Source of the DNA: a virus
Length of the DNA: 43,193 bases
IMG/VR virus record: IMGVR_UViG_3300046757_000384
Location: 1 to 43,193 of that record
Reading direction: 5' to 3' (one strand)
The notes beneath the pieces were generated by a model. That model worked only from the letters and a program-made list of their open reading frames with translations. It had not been told where the DNA came from and ran no database searches. Position 1 is the stretch's first letter. Each line of letters starts with the position of its first letter. The translations under genes and the position numbers were made by a program. Shown here piece after piece: positions 31,227 through 40,501 of this stretch.

Positions 31227-34200
31227 TGTCAGATCCGTATAAGCATTTAGATTTAACACCAGAATATAATCGTATCATCACTGCTACTACTAATATTAGA
31301 GATGAAATTAGATTAATGCGCAAACGTTCAGAAAATCCAGACACAGGATTAGTTGCTAGTTGGGTAATGAACGATTTAGAAAAAGCACAGTTGGCAGTTT
31401 CATTAAGTGGTGCAAGTGGAAATAAAGCTGAAGAAGTAAGGAAACTAATAGAAACACCTGAGCCTTTGAACGGAGGTATAGGTGATCCTGCAGAAATGAC
31501 AGGCGAAGACGGTATTCTTGGCGATGTTGATAAACAAAGAGAATATTATCTTGCAGCATTTGATCAAGAAATAGATCCTGAAGAAACAAGAGCTTTAATA
31601 CGAGTAGACGGTAAATTTTATTGGGAAGCAGATGGCGGCGTATCTGAAGACGAAGGAGAAGTAGGACCTATTAAGCAAACTACTCCTTATGCTCTAGGAG
31701 AGTATATTGGTTATAAAAGTATGGATGCCCAGATTGGATATTCTACAGCACAACCTTCAAATGCTAAAAAAGGCCCTGGTAGAGTTGTAGATATTGCAGA
31801 CAAAACACTACCTAACAAAAGATGGGCAGCACCTAGACCAGAATACAAATCATCATTAGATATTCCAAATCTTTTAGCTGATCTAATTAATCCAATTACT
31901 GGAGCTATTGTAGCAAAAAGTATTCTACAGCAAAAGCAAGAAGCTGTTAATGCAGCAGCATCACCTGCATCTGCTAATCCTTTACAATCTCTAGGTGCAA
32001 CGGCTGCTAAAGAACTTGTTAAACAGTTGCCAGACTTTGCTGCAATGACTACTGATAGAGAATTTGGCCTTGGAAGCGGCTACGGTTTAGTAGCAGATGC
32101 TCCTGCATCTTTTAGAGGTGCACCTGACATGCTTCCATTTGTTGGGAGTACTATCGCTGATGAAGGCGGAGTACCTAGTTGGGTAGAATTTCCACAGTAT
32201 CAATACGAAGGATACGGTGGAGGTCCATATCGTGTTTGTGAGTTTCCAAACTTCATGGGTCAAGGTCATACTGGTCCAATGAATTTTAATGCTGGAGTGC
32301 CAGTACCATATAACGGCAAAGTGTATAGTTATCCAATTCCTTTAGATGGCCAATTTGTTAATCACCGTTTTATACAACCTATATCACCTCCTGATAGTAA
32401 TCCTGTAACCACTATGAGTTTAATCAATTTCAACCATGACGCAAGCTATATTGCTTGGTTTAGTGCTACACCCGGAGGAGCCCCACACCCTTCAGCAGAT
32501 GGTGTACCATTAGTTATGTTATTAGGACGAGTTGAGTTTACATTGTCATACTACCAAGCGTTTAGTTTGACTGACAGAGATTTTGGACCTAAGAATATAG
32601 TTTTTCCAATTATAACAAAAACCTACTATTTTAACGTTGCACTTGTAAAAAATGAAACAGTACAACGTATTTGTAATTCTAGGGTAGGCGGTGTTCCGTC
32701 CCCTGCACCAAGAGCTCCTCGACCAGAAGAATTAGTTAGTTTTGATCCTACTGAAATATATGATGTCCGCGGGGATAGAATACCTATTATTGGTGGTAGC
32801 CAGAGTCATCCAAACAATAATCCTCCGCAACCAGAATCAGGCCCTAACTATGTTATAATGTTAATGGCTCCGAGAAGTAATCGGGCTAGAGAATCTCAGG
32901 GTCAGCCGTACAATGGAGTTTATGATCTTATGACATTCCAAGAATATGTTGATTTCTACGAAGTTGATACATCACCTGAGCTTCCTAGTGCGCCGCCGCC
33001 TACAGATGAATCCGGACAATCTCCATTTACAGATTTAAAAACATTAGTAGGTTCACCGGCACTTGGACAATTTACAAACGTTGCTTATAATGAAGAGATT
33101 ATAGTACTAGCTGACGAAGCATTTCCAGATAGAGCGTTTACAGCAATAAGAATTAATGAAAGTGAACTAGCTGATTTCTTTGGTCTAGAAACTTTTGAAG
33201 ATGAAAACCTCTACCGTATGGACGACCTAAGTATTATTGACAGCAAGTTTACAGCTTTTGGCGAAGCAAGATCATTTTTTGCAAAAAACTTTATACAAGG
33301 AAGAAGACACAAGTATAAGTTGAAGTATGCTTCTAATGGTGAAACTCCTAGCACATGGAAGGAAGAGCAATTTCAAGGCGAGAGATATGTTTCTGCTACA
33401 GGTACTCCGTATCGGCTGTTCTTTATAGAAACACTAACAACTCCAAAGGATGGATCAACACCATCTTATCAACAAATTAATGATATTAGTATGGAGGGTA
33501 GTGACGGAACTGGTCTTGGTCCTAGTAGCTACAATGGAGCATATGATCAGCTGCCTTTCCAAAGTGCTCCTAATCCGTTTAATTACACAATAGCAGATAA
33601 AGTGGCGTTTAGTGATCCTAGCTGGATTGTGGGCACAAAGCCTTTTAATGGCAATAGCATATATGCCACTGACATCGAGTATGACAATAGATTTTCTATA
33701 CCATTTACTTTACCTTATGTTGTGCCTAGTGACCCAAGCAATAAAGACAATTTAGAAACATATGGAACATTTCAAATAGGTTCAAATAGAGCATTTGTAG
33801 GTAGCACTGCGACTGGGAATAGGTTTGTAGGTATAGCTTGGATTTCAGAAACTCCAGGAGGAACACCAATTGCAACACCAAATGGTTCTACTTATACAGC
33901 TTTTTCAGCAGATGCTGGCCGGTTTGAAAGACTTTACTGGAGTGGCGATCCGGGAGTTTTCTCTGGTGCGTATGGAGGTGATACTTGGACCAATATATTA
34001 AACGCTGGAATTTGTAATACTCCGGGTGGAGAACTAAGATTCTTTAACACTGCTTGGGTTGACATCTCTCTATTTAATAATAACGTAATCCTAACTGACG
34101 GAATAAAAGCGCAGCCAGGTACAAGTACGTTTGAATCTTATATTATATCAAACTCAATGCAGGTCTTAGTAGATAAAATGGTATTCAGCGCCGGATATCC

Positions 34201-36169
34201 ACCGTCATCAGTTGGTCCTTCAGGACTTAGCAATAGTGATTTTGGAGAAAAAGTGATTGAGTTTGTACCTAGAGAATCGTATAATGATAAGTATACATTC
34301 TTAGGAGATACTTATTCATCTCTTCCTAATCCATATGGATATAATATACCGCCAGAACTTACGCCATCAAACATTGTTGACGAGGTAGGCTTTGGTCGCA
34401 CAGAAGACCCTATACCATTTACTAACAAAATGAGTATACCATTGACTGTACCTCCGGTGACAGCTGATGATAACTATTCTGAAGAAAAGTTTTCTCAGTA
34501 TGGTAGAATATCATGGTCAAGTAATACTTTTGTATGGCAAGGGCAAGAGCAAGCGCCACGCGGAACTTATGCATTAGTCACGTGGATAAGTGCCACTCCG
34601 GGTGGACCGCCCCTTGGCATAGGTAGGAATTATGATGTTTCAGTAGTTAATACCAATTACTATAATGATAGGTATTTAATCAATGATACAAAGTATTGGC
34701 AAGCTGAATATGACTATTTTGATGATGTTAATTATCCTTTAAGCCAAGTGGGAAATTCTGTACAAAGTATGGGCGGCGTAAGGATGGATCTAATTAATCC
34801 TACAGGTGATGAAGCAGAAGTTAGATTTGTAAATTTTGCTCTTGTAAATAACGACAACACTACCTTTACAGATAGACCTGCTGAATTTTATGAACTTGGT
34901 CAAACATTGAGCTCACCGCCCGGAACAGCAGCTTTTAATAATTTTATTGCAACAGATGCTTATTGGACATCTGATCAATTTTCCGTTCTCCCAAATTATG
35001 TTGACAGTTATATAACTGAGCTAACACCTGTAGTAACTAATATTCCTACTTTATTTATTGGTGAAAAAATAGATGTAAGATTAAAAGAACTAACAGACTG
35101 GTTTGGAGGCTTCTTTACAAGAGAATCTGTAGAAGCTGTTGATTACTTACCGTGGGAAAAAGCAAAAGAAGCACCTTTTCCGATCAGATGGCCAGTAGTT
35201 GGTGCATACTTTAGCAGTGCAAATACATTAGTACCAAATCCAAACTTTACTACCAAGTACCCAGCACTTAATTTTATTAGTTATTTTAAAGTTGGTAATA
35301 ATTTTGTGTATCAAATCGGATTTCAAAGAGATCACGATACAACAGCAGTATTTGACGGAACATTTAAAGCAGCTACTAGGCTAGTAATCGGTAAAGATGA
35401 AACTATTATCATTGATCAAGAAGCAGAAGAAGAAGCAGAAGCAGAAGCAGGTCCAGTAAAAAGTCAAGATACTATGTTACCTTATCTTGGACAAGCATGG
35501 TCTAATCAAGTTCCACAAAATGTAAGACTATCTACTTATGGAGGCAGTCGATATCCTGATGTAACAGAAGGATATGTAAGTCCTGACATAGGCTTTGATA
35601 GTTTAGAACCTTTAACTATCGACCAACCAAGAGCATGGTATTTGCCATTAGATGGAAAAATCTTAGTTTATCCTTTCTCCTTTGGTAAAGAAAATATTAA
35701 TACTGATTTTCAAATTTCTCTAAAATCTCCTACACAGGGTGAAGTAGTAACTAACACTGACGGAGCAGGAAATCAAATTGTTCCGGTTATTTGGATTAGT
35801 AGTGTTCCAGGCGGCGCACCACAAACTACTGTAGACAATGTACCAGTGTTTATGACAGGATTTGACGCCGTGTTAAAATGCCAGCAGTGTTTTGATGTTT
35901 CAGAAGCAAGGCCAGACACAATGTTGTTTCCAGTAGTTACTAAAGATTACTATATTAATACTGCAATGGTTATGGAAAGCACTACACTAGATTGGACTTT
36001 AAATCCGCAAAATTTTGCAGTTAATAAAGATAATTTGATAGCTTGGCAGCCGGAAGATGCATTTCCTGTAGCAGGGTCTGATAATAACCAACTAGGAGTT
36101 CTTACATTGTTAACAAGCGCACTAGAACCACTAACAGACTTTTTAGGTGATTCAACAACAGGAGTATAA
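31226..36169 (+). CDS. Giant virion protein with four W-S-PGG repeats, 1647 aa
   Basis: Four widely spaced domains carry the same core: AWFSATPGGAPHP (about 409), AWISETPGGTPIA (about 870), TWISATPGGPPLG (about 1117) and IWISSVPGGAPQT (about 1521). Each is preceded by a phrase with Pro and a basic-strand pattern (PFTLPYVVPSDPS, MSIPLTVPPVT) and followed by FxNxAxV (FNVALV, NTAWVD, FVNFALV, NTAMVM). These are beta-sandwich modules. The N-terminus is helical (NRIITATTNIRDEIRLMR). It lies between two peptidase genes, so a baseplate or tail-tip adhesin is likely; no exact family is known to me. Confidence 0.65.
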   Translation: MSDPYKHLDLTPEYNRIITATTNIRDEIRLMRKRSENPDTGLVASWVMNDLEKAQLAVSLSGASGNKAEEVRKLIETPEPLNGGIGDPAEMTGEDGILGDVDKQREYYLAAFDQEIDPEETRALIRVDGKFYWEADGGVSEDEGEVGPIKQTTPYALGEYIGYKSMDAQIGYSTAQPSNAKKGPGRVVDIADKTLPNKRWAAPRPEYKSSLDIPNLLADLINPITGAIVAKSILQQKQEAVNAAASPASANPLQSLGATAAKELVKQLPDFAAMTTDREFGLGSGYGLVADAPASFRGAPDMLPFVGSTIADEGGVPSWVEFPQYQYEGYGGGPYRVCEFPNFMGQGHTGPMNFNAGVPVPYNGKVYSYPIPLDGQFVNHRFIQPISPPDSNPVTTMSLINFNHDASYIAWFSATPGGAPHPSADGVPLVMLLGRVEFTLSYYQAFSLTDRDFGPKNIVFPIITKTYYFNVALVKNETVQRICNSRVGGVPSPAPRAPRPEELVSFDPTEIYDVRGDRIPIIGGSQSHPNNNPPQPESGPNYVIMLMAPRSNRARESQGQPYNGVYDLMTFQEYVDFYEVDTSPELPSAPPPTDESGQSPFTDLKTLVGSPALGQFTNVAYNEEIIVLADEAFPDRAFTAIRINESELADFFGLETFEDENLYRMDDLSIIDSKFTAFGEARSFFAKNFIQGRRHKYKLKYASNGETPSTWKEEQFQGERYVSATGTPYRLFFIETLTTPKDGSTPSYQQINDISMEGSDGTGLGPSSYNGAYDQLPFQSAPNPFNYTIADKVAFSDPSWIVGTKPFNGNSIYATDIEYDNRFSIPFTLPYVVPSDPSNKDNLETYGTFQIGSNRAFVGSTATGNRFVGIAWISETPGGTPIATPNGSTYTAFSADAGRFERLYWSGDPGVFSGAYGGDTWTNILNAGICNTPGGELRFFNTAWVDISLFNNNVILTDGIKAQPGTSTFESYIISNSMQVLVDKMVFSAGYPPSSVGPSGLSNSDFGEKVIEFVPRESYNDKYTFLGDTYSSLPNPYGYNIPPELTPSNIVDEVGFGRTEDPIPFTNKMSIPLTVPPVTADDNYSEEKFSQYGRISWSSNTFVWQGQEQAPRGTYALVTWISATPGGPPLGIGRNYDVSVVNTNYYNDRYLINDTKYWQAEYDYFDDVNYPLSQVGNSVQSMGGVRMDLINPTGDEAEVRFVNFALVNNDNTTFTDRPAEFYELGQTLSSPPGTAAFNNFIATDAYWTSDQFSVLPNYVDSYITELTPVVTNIPTLFIGEKIDVRLKELTDWFGGFFTRESVEAVDYLPWEKAKEAPFPIRWPVVGAYFSSANTLVPNPNFTTKYPALNFISYFKVGNNFVYQIGFQRDHDTTAVFDGTFKAATRLVIGKDETIIIDQEAEEEAEAEAGPVKSQDTMLPYLGQAWSNQVPQNVRLSTYGGSRYPDVTEGYVSPDIGFDSLEPLTIDQPRAWYLPLDGKILVYPFSFGKENINTDFQISLKSPTQGEVVTNTDGAGNQIVPVIWISSVPGGAPQTTVDNVPVFMTGFDAVLKCQQCFDVSEARPDTMLFPVVTKDYYINTAMVMESTTLDWTLNPQNFAVNKDNLIAWQPEDAFPVAGSDNNQLGVLTLLTSALEPLTDFLGDSTTGV

Positions 36170-36170
36170 T

Positions 36171-36932
36171 ATGCCAGCAGTACATAGAGTAGGTGATATT
36201 GATAGCGCAGGCGACAGCGCACAAACTGGCGCTGAAGGCGTTTTTGTAAATGGCGGTCCAACGCTAGGCGGCGGCGTAGCTGATACGTTAGGTGTTGATA
36301 ACATTGTTGGGTTATCGGATGAAGATGCTAGAGCAATATTGTCAGGTTATTCTGCTGAACTTGCTGAAGGAAATGATCCCGAGATAAATGAACAATTAGA
36401 ATCGTTTGGAGGCGGCAGTCCTAACGGAGTTAGTCCAACAACTGGAGAGTCAGGAGTTATTCCTGCACCAGGTTCAGACGCAGCAGGAGTTGGATCAGAT
36501 GATGGTACTCCTCCAATAGAAACAACAAAACCAGTTACCGAATGGCTAAATTTTTTACCGCACGTTAGTGATTCTATCAAAGACGAAGTATGGGATAAAC
36601 TATATGACTTAGCAAAGAATAAAATAAAAAGACCTATACGAATTACATGCGGTTATCGTTCGCCAGCTTATAATGCACGAGTAGGTGGCGCAAAGAAAAG
36701 TCAGCATATGCAAGGCAATGCTGTAGATATTCTTTGGGATACTACTAATGTTCAAGTACGTATTGATTTTATTCAACAGGCTATAAATGCAGGATTTACA
36801 GGAATAGGTTGTTATTCAAACTTTATACATCTTGATATAGGTCCAAAGCGACATTGGGGTCCTAATGGCAGTTTTACAGGACAAATACAACAATATAAAC
36901 CTATACTAGAAAACAATGGTTATACTTTCTAG
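36171..36932 (+). CDS. PAAR-like tail tip fused to M15-type peptidase, 253 aa
   Basis: The start is ATG 36171 after AGGAG (36160-36164). Residues 1-35 (MPAVHRVGDIDSAGDSA, then GVFVNGGPTLGG) match the PAAR-like spike-tip protein of T4-like phages (gp5.4 type). A Gly/Pro linker leads to the C-terminal domain with TCGYRSPAYNARVGG, SQHMQGNAVDI and FIHLDIGPKRHW. H-x6-D plus H-x-D are the zinc ligands of M15 peptidases. One polypeptide would carry both piercing tip and peptidoglycan-cutting activity. Confidence 0.75.
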   Translation: MPAVHRVGDIDSAGDSAQTGAEGVFVNGGPTLGGGVADTLGVDNIVGLSDEDARAILSGYSAELAEGNDPEINEQLESFGGGSPNGVSPTTGESGVIPAPGSDAAGVGSDDGTPPIETTKPVTEWLNFLPHVSDSIKDEVWDKLYDLAKNKIKRPIRITCGYRSPAYNARVGGAKKSQHMQGNAVDILWDTTNVQVRIDFIQQAINAGFTGIGCYSNFIHLDIGPKRHWGPNGSFTGQIQQYKPILENNGYTF

Positions 36933-36941
36933 TGATAATGG

Positions 36942-36970
36942 TTGACAACTACTATTTTGTATGCTATTAT
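36942..36970 (+). promoter_or_regulatory. Host-type (sigma-70-like) promoter
   Basis: TTGACA (36942-36947), 17-base spacer, TATTAT (36965-36970). It initiates the run of coupled genes from 36998. Confidence 0.75.
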
Positions 36971-36997
36971 AGTTTATAATTTAATAATAGGCAAAAT

Positions 36998-37600
36998 ATG
37001 AAATACAATAATAAGGTAATACTAACAGACGCTGATGGCGTACTTCTTAATTGGGAGTATGCATTTACAGTCTGGATGGAGCAACACGGACATACGCAAG
37101 TTGATGACGCTAACTTTATATACGACATTGGCAAACGTTTTGGTTTAGAATCTAATAACATGGGGCATAGGCTTGTTAAGCAATTTAATGAGAGTGCTGC
37201 AATTGGCTTCCTACCAGCATTACGTGATGCAATGTATTACGTTAAAAGACTACACGAAGAACACGGATATGTATTCCGTTGCATTACAAGTTTGTCTACA
37301 GACAGGAATGCATATAAACTTCGTAAAATGAATTTGGAAAAACTGTTCGGAGAAACAGCTTTTGAAGAATTAGTTTGTTTGGATACAGGTGCAGATAAAG
37401 ACGAAGCACTAAAACCGTATAAAGATTCAGGTTTATACTGGATTGAAGACAAACTATCTAACGCAGTAACAGGTTTAGACTTAGGTCTAAAACCAATACT
37501 CATCGAACATGGATTTAATATGCTCGATGACATCCCTGAAGGTATGACTAAGGTAGTTAACTGGAAGGAAATTTATAACCACATAACAGGAGAAAAATAA
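36998..37600 (+). CDS. HAD-superfamily hydrolase
   Basis: A 200-residue protein. Motif I is LTDADGVLLNW (nucleophile D and acid/base D), CITSLST is motif II, and YWIEDKLSNA is motif IV. A small cap lies between motifs I and II. T4-like phages use related HAD enzymes as nucleotide or polynucleotide phosphatases; the substrate here is not evident. It is first in an early operon and overlaps the next gene by TAATG. Confidence 0.75.
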   Translation: MKYNNKVILTDADGVLLNWEYAFTVWMEQHGHTQVDDANFIYDIGKRFGLESNNMGHRLVKQFNESAAIGFLPALRDAMYYVKRLHEEHGYVFRCITSLSTDRNAYKLRKMNLEKLFGETAFEELVCLDTGADKDEALKPYKDSGLYWIEDKLSNAVTGLDLGLKPILIEHGFNMLDDIPEGMTKVVNWKEIYNHITGEK

Positions 37601-37782
37601 TGTCACAACCGACACATGAAGAAATTGTACAGGCTTTTAACAACTATCTAAAAGAGCATGAGACTTTTGAAGGTAAAGGTGTAAAAGCTGCCGCAACACG
37701 AGCACGTTCAGCATTAGGTGATTTAGGCAAACTTACTAAAGAGCGCCGTAAAGAAATCATTGAAAAAAAGAACGCAATGTAA
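37600..37782 (+). CDS. Small basic protein, 60 aa
   Basis: A helical, Lys/Arg-rich protein (KAAATRARSALGDLGKLTKE) that could bind nucleic acid, with a general resemblance to histone-H1-like tails. TAATG overlaps on both sides show tight coupling. Function unknown. Confidence 0.6.
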   Translation: MSQPTHEEIVQAFNNYLKEHETFEGKGVKAAATRARSALGDLGKLTKERRKEIIEKKNAM

Positions 37783-37991
37783 TGAGCGGACAACGGCGAT
37801 GGCTTAAATTATGGGCTAGAACTGTTGGCATGCCAATAGGCATTACGGACGACGACAAGCCAGAGTTGCAGCCCATCAAACAAAAAGATGTGAAACGGGC
37901 TCTGGCTTTTCGGACGTTTTGGATTGTATTACATGTTGTTACATGTTTTATGATTATCATTGGTAATGGACGAGTACTTAATTTTTGGTAA
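37782..37991 (+). CDS. Small membrane protein, 69 aa
   Basis: A cytoplasmic N-terminal part (KLWARTVGMPIGITDDDKP) is followed by one C-terminal membrane segment (FWIVLHVVTCFMIIIG). No family is recognised. It starts by TAATG coupling. Confidence 0.6.
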   Translation: MSGQRRWLKLWARTVGMPIGITDDDKPELQPIKQKDVKRALAFRTFWIVLHVVTCFMIIIGNGRVLNFW

Positions 37992-38004
37992 GAAAGATAA
38001 TAAA

Positions 38005-38169
38005 ATGAATCCTGTTTCAAGGAAACACAGCCCAGAGACGCAGAAACTAATCGACGAGTGGCTAAAGAAAAATGAGCCAACTAAGTTTGCGTACAATCAA
38101 AGATCAGAACACGTAGAAGTAACAAAAGGGTTCTACGGCAGAAAGAAAAAGAAAAAGACAGAGGATTAA
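38005..38169 (+). CDS. Small basic phage protein, 54 aa
   Basis: I prefer ATG 38005 because HSPETQKLIDEWLKKNEPT is the recognisable core and nothing supports the in-frame upstream ATG codon at 37960 that lies inside the previous gene. The C-terminus is a Lys run. I recall similar short proteins in T4-like marine phages, function unknown. Confidence 0.55.
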   Translation: MNPVSRKHSPETQKLIDEWLKKNEPTKFAYNQRSEHVEVTKGFYGRKKKKKTED

Positions 38170-38170
38170 C

Positions 38171-38782
38171 ATGCCATACGTAGATGTATTTCCTTCGGCT
38201 GTGTCAGTAGACAATATTGGTAGAGCATTTACAGAAGAAGAAACTAAACTTTGCGAACAAGAATTTGAAGTTGCTATGCATAACATTGGCAACATGATGG
38301 GGTCTGATCAATATGTCTTAAATAGACCCGAGTTATCTGATATACGACAGTTTATACAGCAAAGACTAGATGCGTATCTACATGAAGTGTATGCACCTCA
38401 TAATGATTTAGAAATATATATTACTCAAAGTTGGTTCAGCTGGCTAACGCCTGGACAACATTTCCATGAGCACCAACATCAAAATAGCTTAGTATCAGGG
38501 TGTCTTTATTTTAGTGCAGATAGAAATCAAGATGCTCTTATTCTACACAAAAAAGAATTTCAACAAATTTATATTCCAACCGCACCTGAAAATACAAATT
38601 TATGGAATGCGCAAATGGCAAATATTCCTGTAGCAACAGGAGATATAGTTTTGTTTCCGTCTAAGATTACTCATAGTGTTGCACCAACACAAGGAAAGCA
38701 TTTACGCACAACACTTGCGTTTAATAGTTTTATAAAAGGCAATATTAGAGAAGGCCTTCATCTTTTAGATTTAGACCTATGA
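38171..38782 (+). CDS. 2OG-Fe(II) oxygenase-like protein
   Basis: A 203-residue protein. The double-stranded beta-helix core has HFHEHQHQNS (metal His cluster), GDIVLFPSKITHSVAP with the distal His, and LRTTLAFNSF with the Arg that binds 2-oxoglutarate. It matches the phage group of putative prolyl/peptidyl or nucleic-acid hydroxylases. The substrate is unknown. Next to a QueG-like gene, both may act on nucleic acids or proteins. Confidence 0.75.
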   Translation: MPYVDVFPSAVSVDNIGRAFTEEETKLCEQEFEVAMHNIGNMMGSDQYVLNRPELSDIRQFIQQRLDAYLHEVYAPHNDLEIYITQSWFSWLTPGQHFHEHQHQNSLVSGCLYFSADRNQDALILHKKEFQQIYIPTAPENTNLWNAQMANIPVATGDIVLFPSKITHSVAPTQGKHLRTTLAFNSFIKGNIREGLHLLDLDL

Positions 38783-38783
38783 T

Positions 38784-39647
38784 ATGCAAGAAACTGTCGA
38801 CTTTGAAGATATAAGAAAACTATTTGACGACACATGGGACGTTGGATATCTTAGTCCTGAACATTTATTACAATGCGCACATTCACCAGTTAAGAATAAA
38901 TTTCATGTGTATGGTGTAGACTACACAAATAATACACACTTTAAAAATCTATTCAATTCGATAGTACTAGTAAAAACAGGCCATACATGGGATTACAGCC
39001 ATTACGACCAAGCCAAAGACATTATGTCAAATAGCGGCATCGTTGGTTGGTATCCTTCTTACACTAATTACAAACAGGCAGTAATACATGCAGGACTAGG
39101 TGTTCGAGCAAAAAACAGTCTTGTTTATAGTTTCAAGTTTGGATTTGATTGTCATATATGCATGATAAGTTTCCAACCTACTATTGTAAATTATCCTGAT
39201 AGAAGTAAAAAACGTAACTACGGACTTTGGAAACATTGCGAAGGTTGTGATGATTGTATTGTTAATTGTCCTGCAAAAGCAATACACTATGATGAAAAAG
39301 AACCTCCGTGGATTGATTCAGGAGCATGTGAAAATTTTATATTTTTTGGTAAAGATGAAAATGTTCCAAATGTTATTAACTATTGGCATAAAAATGTACA
39401 TCCTGAAATACCACAGCAAGTAATTGATAATATCAAAACTGTAAAAGATATGAAGGACACAATAGGAGATATCAAATGGGACACAAACGGCTATAGTTAC
39501 GATGGCAATGTTACCCGTAAAGATGGTGAAATAGTTTATGTACCGCACTGTAGAGAATGTACAAGTCAACCACGGTGTAGTAAATGGGAAGGAAACTATC
39601 CTTATGATGGATCAGGCCCCATAGAAAAGATTAGGATCGTAAAATGA
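38784..39647 (+). CDS. QueG-like Fe-S reductase
   Basis: A 287-residue protein. AVIHAGLGVRAKNSLVYS corresponds to the conserved GLG-x-x-x-K-N stretch of epoxyqueuosine reductase (QueG). CEGCDDCIVNCPAKAI is a full 4Fe-4S ligand set, and further Cys (CHICM, then CRECTSQPRC near 264) could hold a second cluster. QueG uses cobalamin and two 4Fe-4S clusters to finish queuosine in tRNA. The phage form lacks most of the N-terminal QueG part, so substrate use may differ. It overlaps the next gene (ATGA). Confidence 0.65.
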   Translation: MQETVDFEDIRKLFDDTWDVGYLSPEHLLQCAHSPVKNKFHVYGVDYTNNTHFKNLFNSIVLVKTGHTWDYSHYDQAKDIMSNSGIVGWYPSYTNYKQAVIHAGLGVRAKNSLVYSFKFGFDCHICMISFQPTIVNYPDRSKKRNYGLWKHCEGCDDCIVNCPAKAIHYDEKEPPWIDSGACENFIFFGKDENVPNVINYWHKNVHPEIPQQVIDNIKTVKDMKDTIGDIKWDTNGYSYDGNVTRKDGEIVYVPHCRECTSQPRCSKWEGNYPYDGSGPIEKIRIVK

Positions 39648-39967
39648 ATTGTGAACAAGGCGATAAAGCCGTAATTGTATTTTCAATAAACCCAAAAAAT
39701 GTTGGAAGAATTGTAGATGTAACAGAGTATATTGGAAAGTTTAGCGAACGCGAACAGTTTCAGTTTAGAGGATTAGTTTGTCAAGCACCTGTTACAGATC
39801 ACTACTGGTGGATAGAAGCAGATGATATAGACATACAACTAGGTCCAAGTCCTCGAGCATATATTGCTGATAGTTGGTTACGACCAATACGTCCAGAGGG
39901 CGAGTCTAAAAAACAAAAGGCATCAAAAGGATTAGATGTTAGCGCACTAACTACCCTTAATTTGTAA
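39644..39967 (+). CDS. Hypothetical beta-barrel protein, 107 aa
   Basis: NCEQGDKAVIVFSINPKNVG and RIVDVTEYIG, then HYWWIEADDIDIQLG, look like an SH3-like small barrel with a Lys-rich tail. No family is recognised. It is coupled by ATGA to the QueG-like gene. Confidence 0.55.
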   Translation: MNCEQGDKAVIVFSINPKNVGRIVDVTEYIGKFSEREQFQFRGLVCQAPVTDHYWWIEADDIDIQLGPSPRAYIADSWLRPIRPEGESKKQKASKGLDVSALTTLNL

Positions 39968-39970
39968 ATA
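39963..39970 (+). promoter_or_regulatory. T4-type late promoter
   Basis: TGTAAATA overlaps the preceding stop, predicted start 39976, ahead of AAAGGAGG and ATG 39996. Confidence 0.45.
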
Positions 39971-39995
39971 TAGATATAAGCAAAGGAGGTCCACA

Positions 39996-40250
39996 ATGTG
40001 CAGTCCATTTGTACGTAAAGAAGCCAACAGACTTTTTTGGTTAGTTAAAGGTCATCTAATTCCTATATCGGAGCCAGACGATATTGTAGAAGGTTACTAT
40101 GAAAGTTATTTCAAACGGTTATGGAATAATGAATCTGGATGCTTAGAGCAGTATGAACATGGATTTGAGCAAGCATGGAAAGCTCGTGAAGCAGAAATGT
40201 ATGCTACGGATATCCAAAAAGTAGCAGTACTAGGCGGACACTACGATTAA
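39996..40250 (+). CDS. Hypothetical phage protein, 84 aa
   Basis: The strong SD AAAGGAGG lies eight bases before ATG. The protein is acidic/aromatic and helical (EPDDIVEGYYESYFKRLWNN; YEHGFEQAWKAREAEMY). No family is recognised. Confidence 0.6.
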   Translation: MCSPFVRKEANRLFWLVKGHLIPISEPDDIVEGYYESYFKRLWNNESGCLEQYEHGFEQAWKAREAEMYATDIQKVAVLGGHYD

Positions 40251-40253
40251 AGG

Positions 40254-40282
40254 TAGACAAATATATCAAACTGTGTTATAGT
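40254..40282 (+). promoter_or_regulatory. Host-type (sigma-70-like) promoter
   Basis: TAGACA (40254-40259), 17-base spacer, TATAGT (40277-40282), before the 22-aa ORF at 40309. Confidence 0.6.
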
Positions 40283-40308
40283 ATAACATAACAATTAGGG
40301 AGATAGAT

Positions 40309-40377
40309 ATGACTACATTTGAAAAGATTGAATTTGTTGTTGGTTTATCGTGTTTAGGACTTCTCCTATCACTATAA
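40309..40377 (+). CDS. Very small membrane peptide, 22 aa
   Basis: ATG follows AGGGAG and a promoter. The peptide MTTFEKIEFVVGLSCLGLLL plus SL is mostly one hydrophobic segment. The reading frame is open in the +1 frame just after it (see next entry), so it may be a true micropeptide or the 5' part of a frameshifted gene. Confidence 0.45.
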   Translation: MTTFEKIEFVVGLSCLGLLLSL

Positions 40378-40399
40378 GCGAATACTCACAAACGTAGTA

Positions 40400-40501
40400 T
40401 TGCTTTTATATTTTTGGTGCATTGACGAAGATCCAGAAATGTGTAGACTAAAAAAGAAAGGTGAACAAACTTCTACTATTGAAATAGAGGTTGACATCTA
40501 G
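40400..40501 (+). CDS. Short ORF or 3' part of a frameshifted small gene
   Basis: The +1 frame relative to the 22-aa peptide stays open across its end, reading from about TAT AAG to TAG 40499-40501. The recognisable part begins at TTG 40400 (LLYFWCIDEDPEMCRLKKKG, then EQTSTIEIEVDI). No SD fits TTG 40400. If joined to the preceding peptide the product would be a two-segment small membrane protein of about 65 residues. Confidence 0.35.
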   Translation: MLLYFWCIDEDPEMCRLKKKGEQTSTIEIEVDI

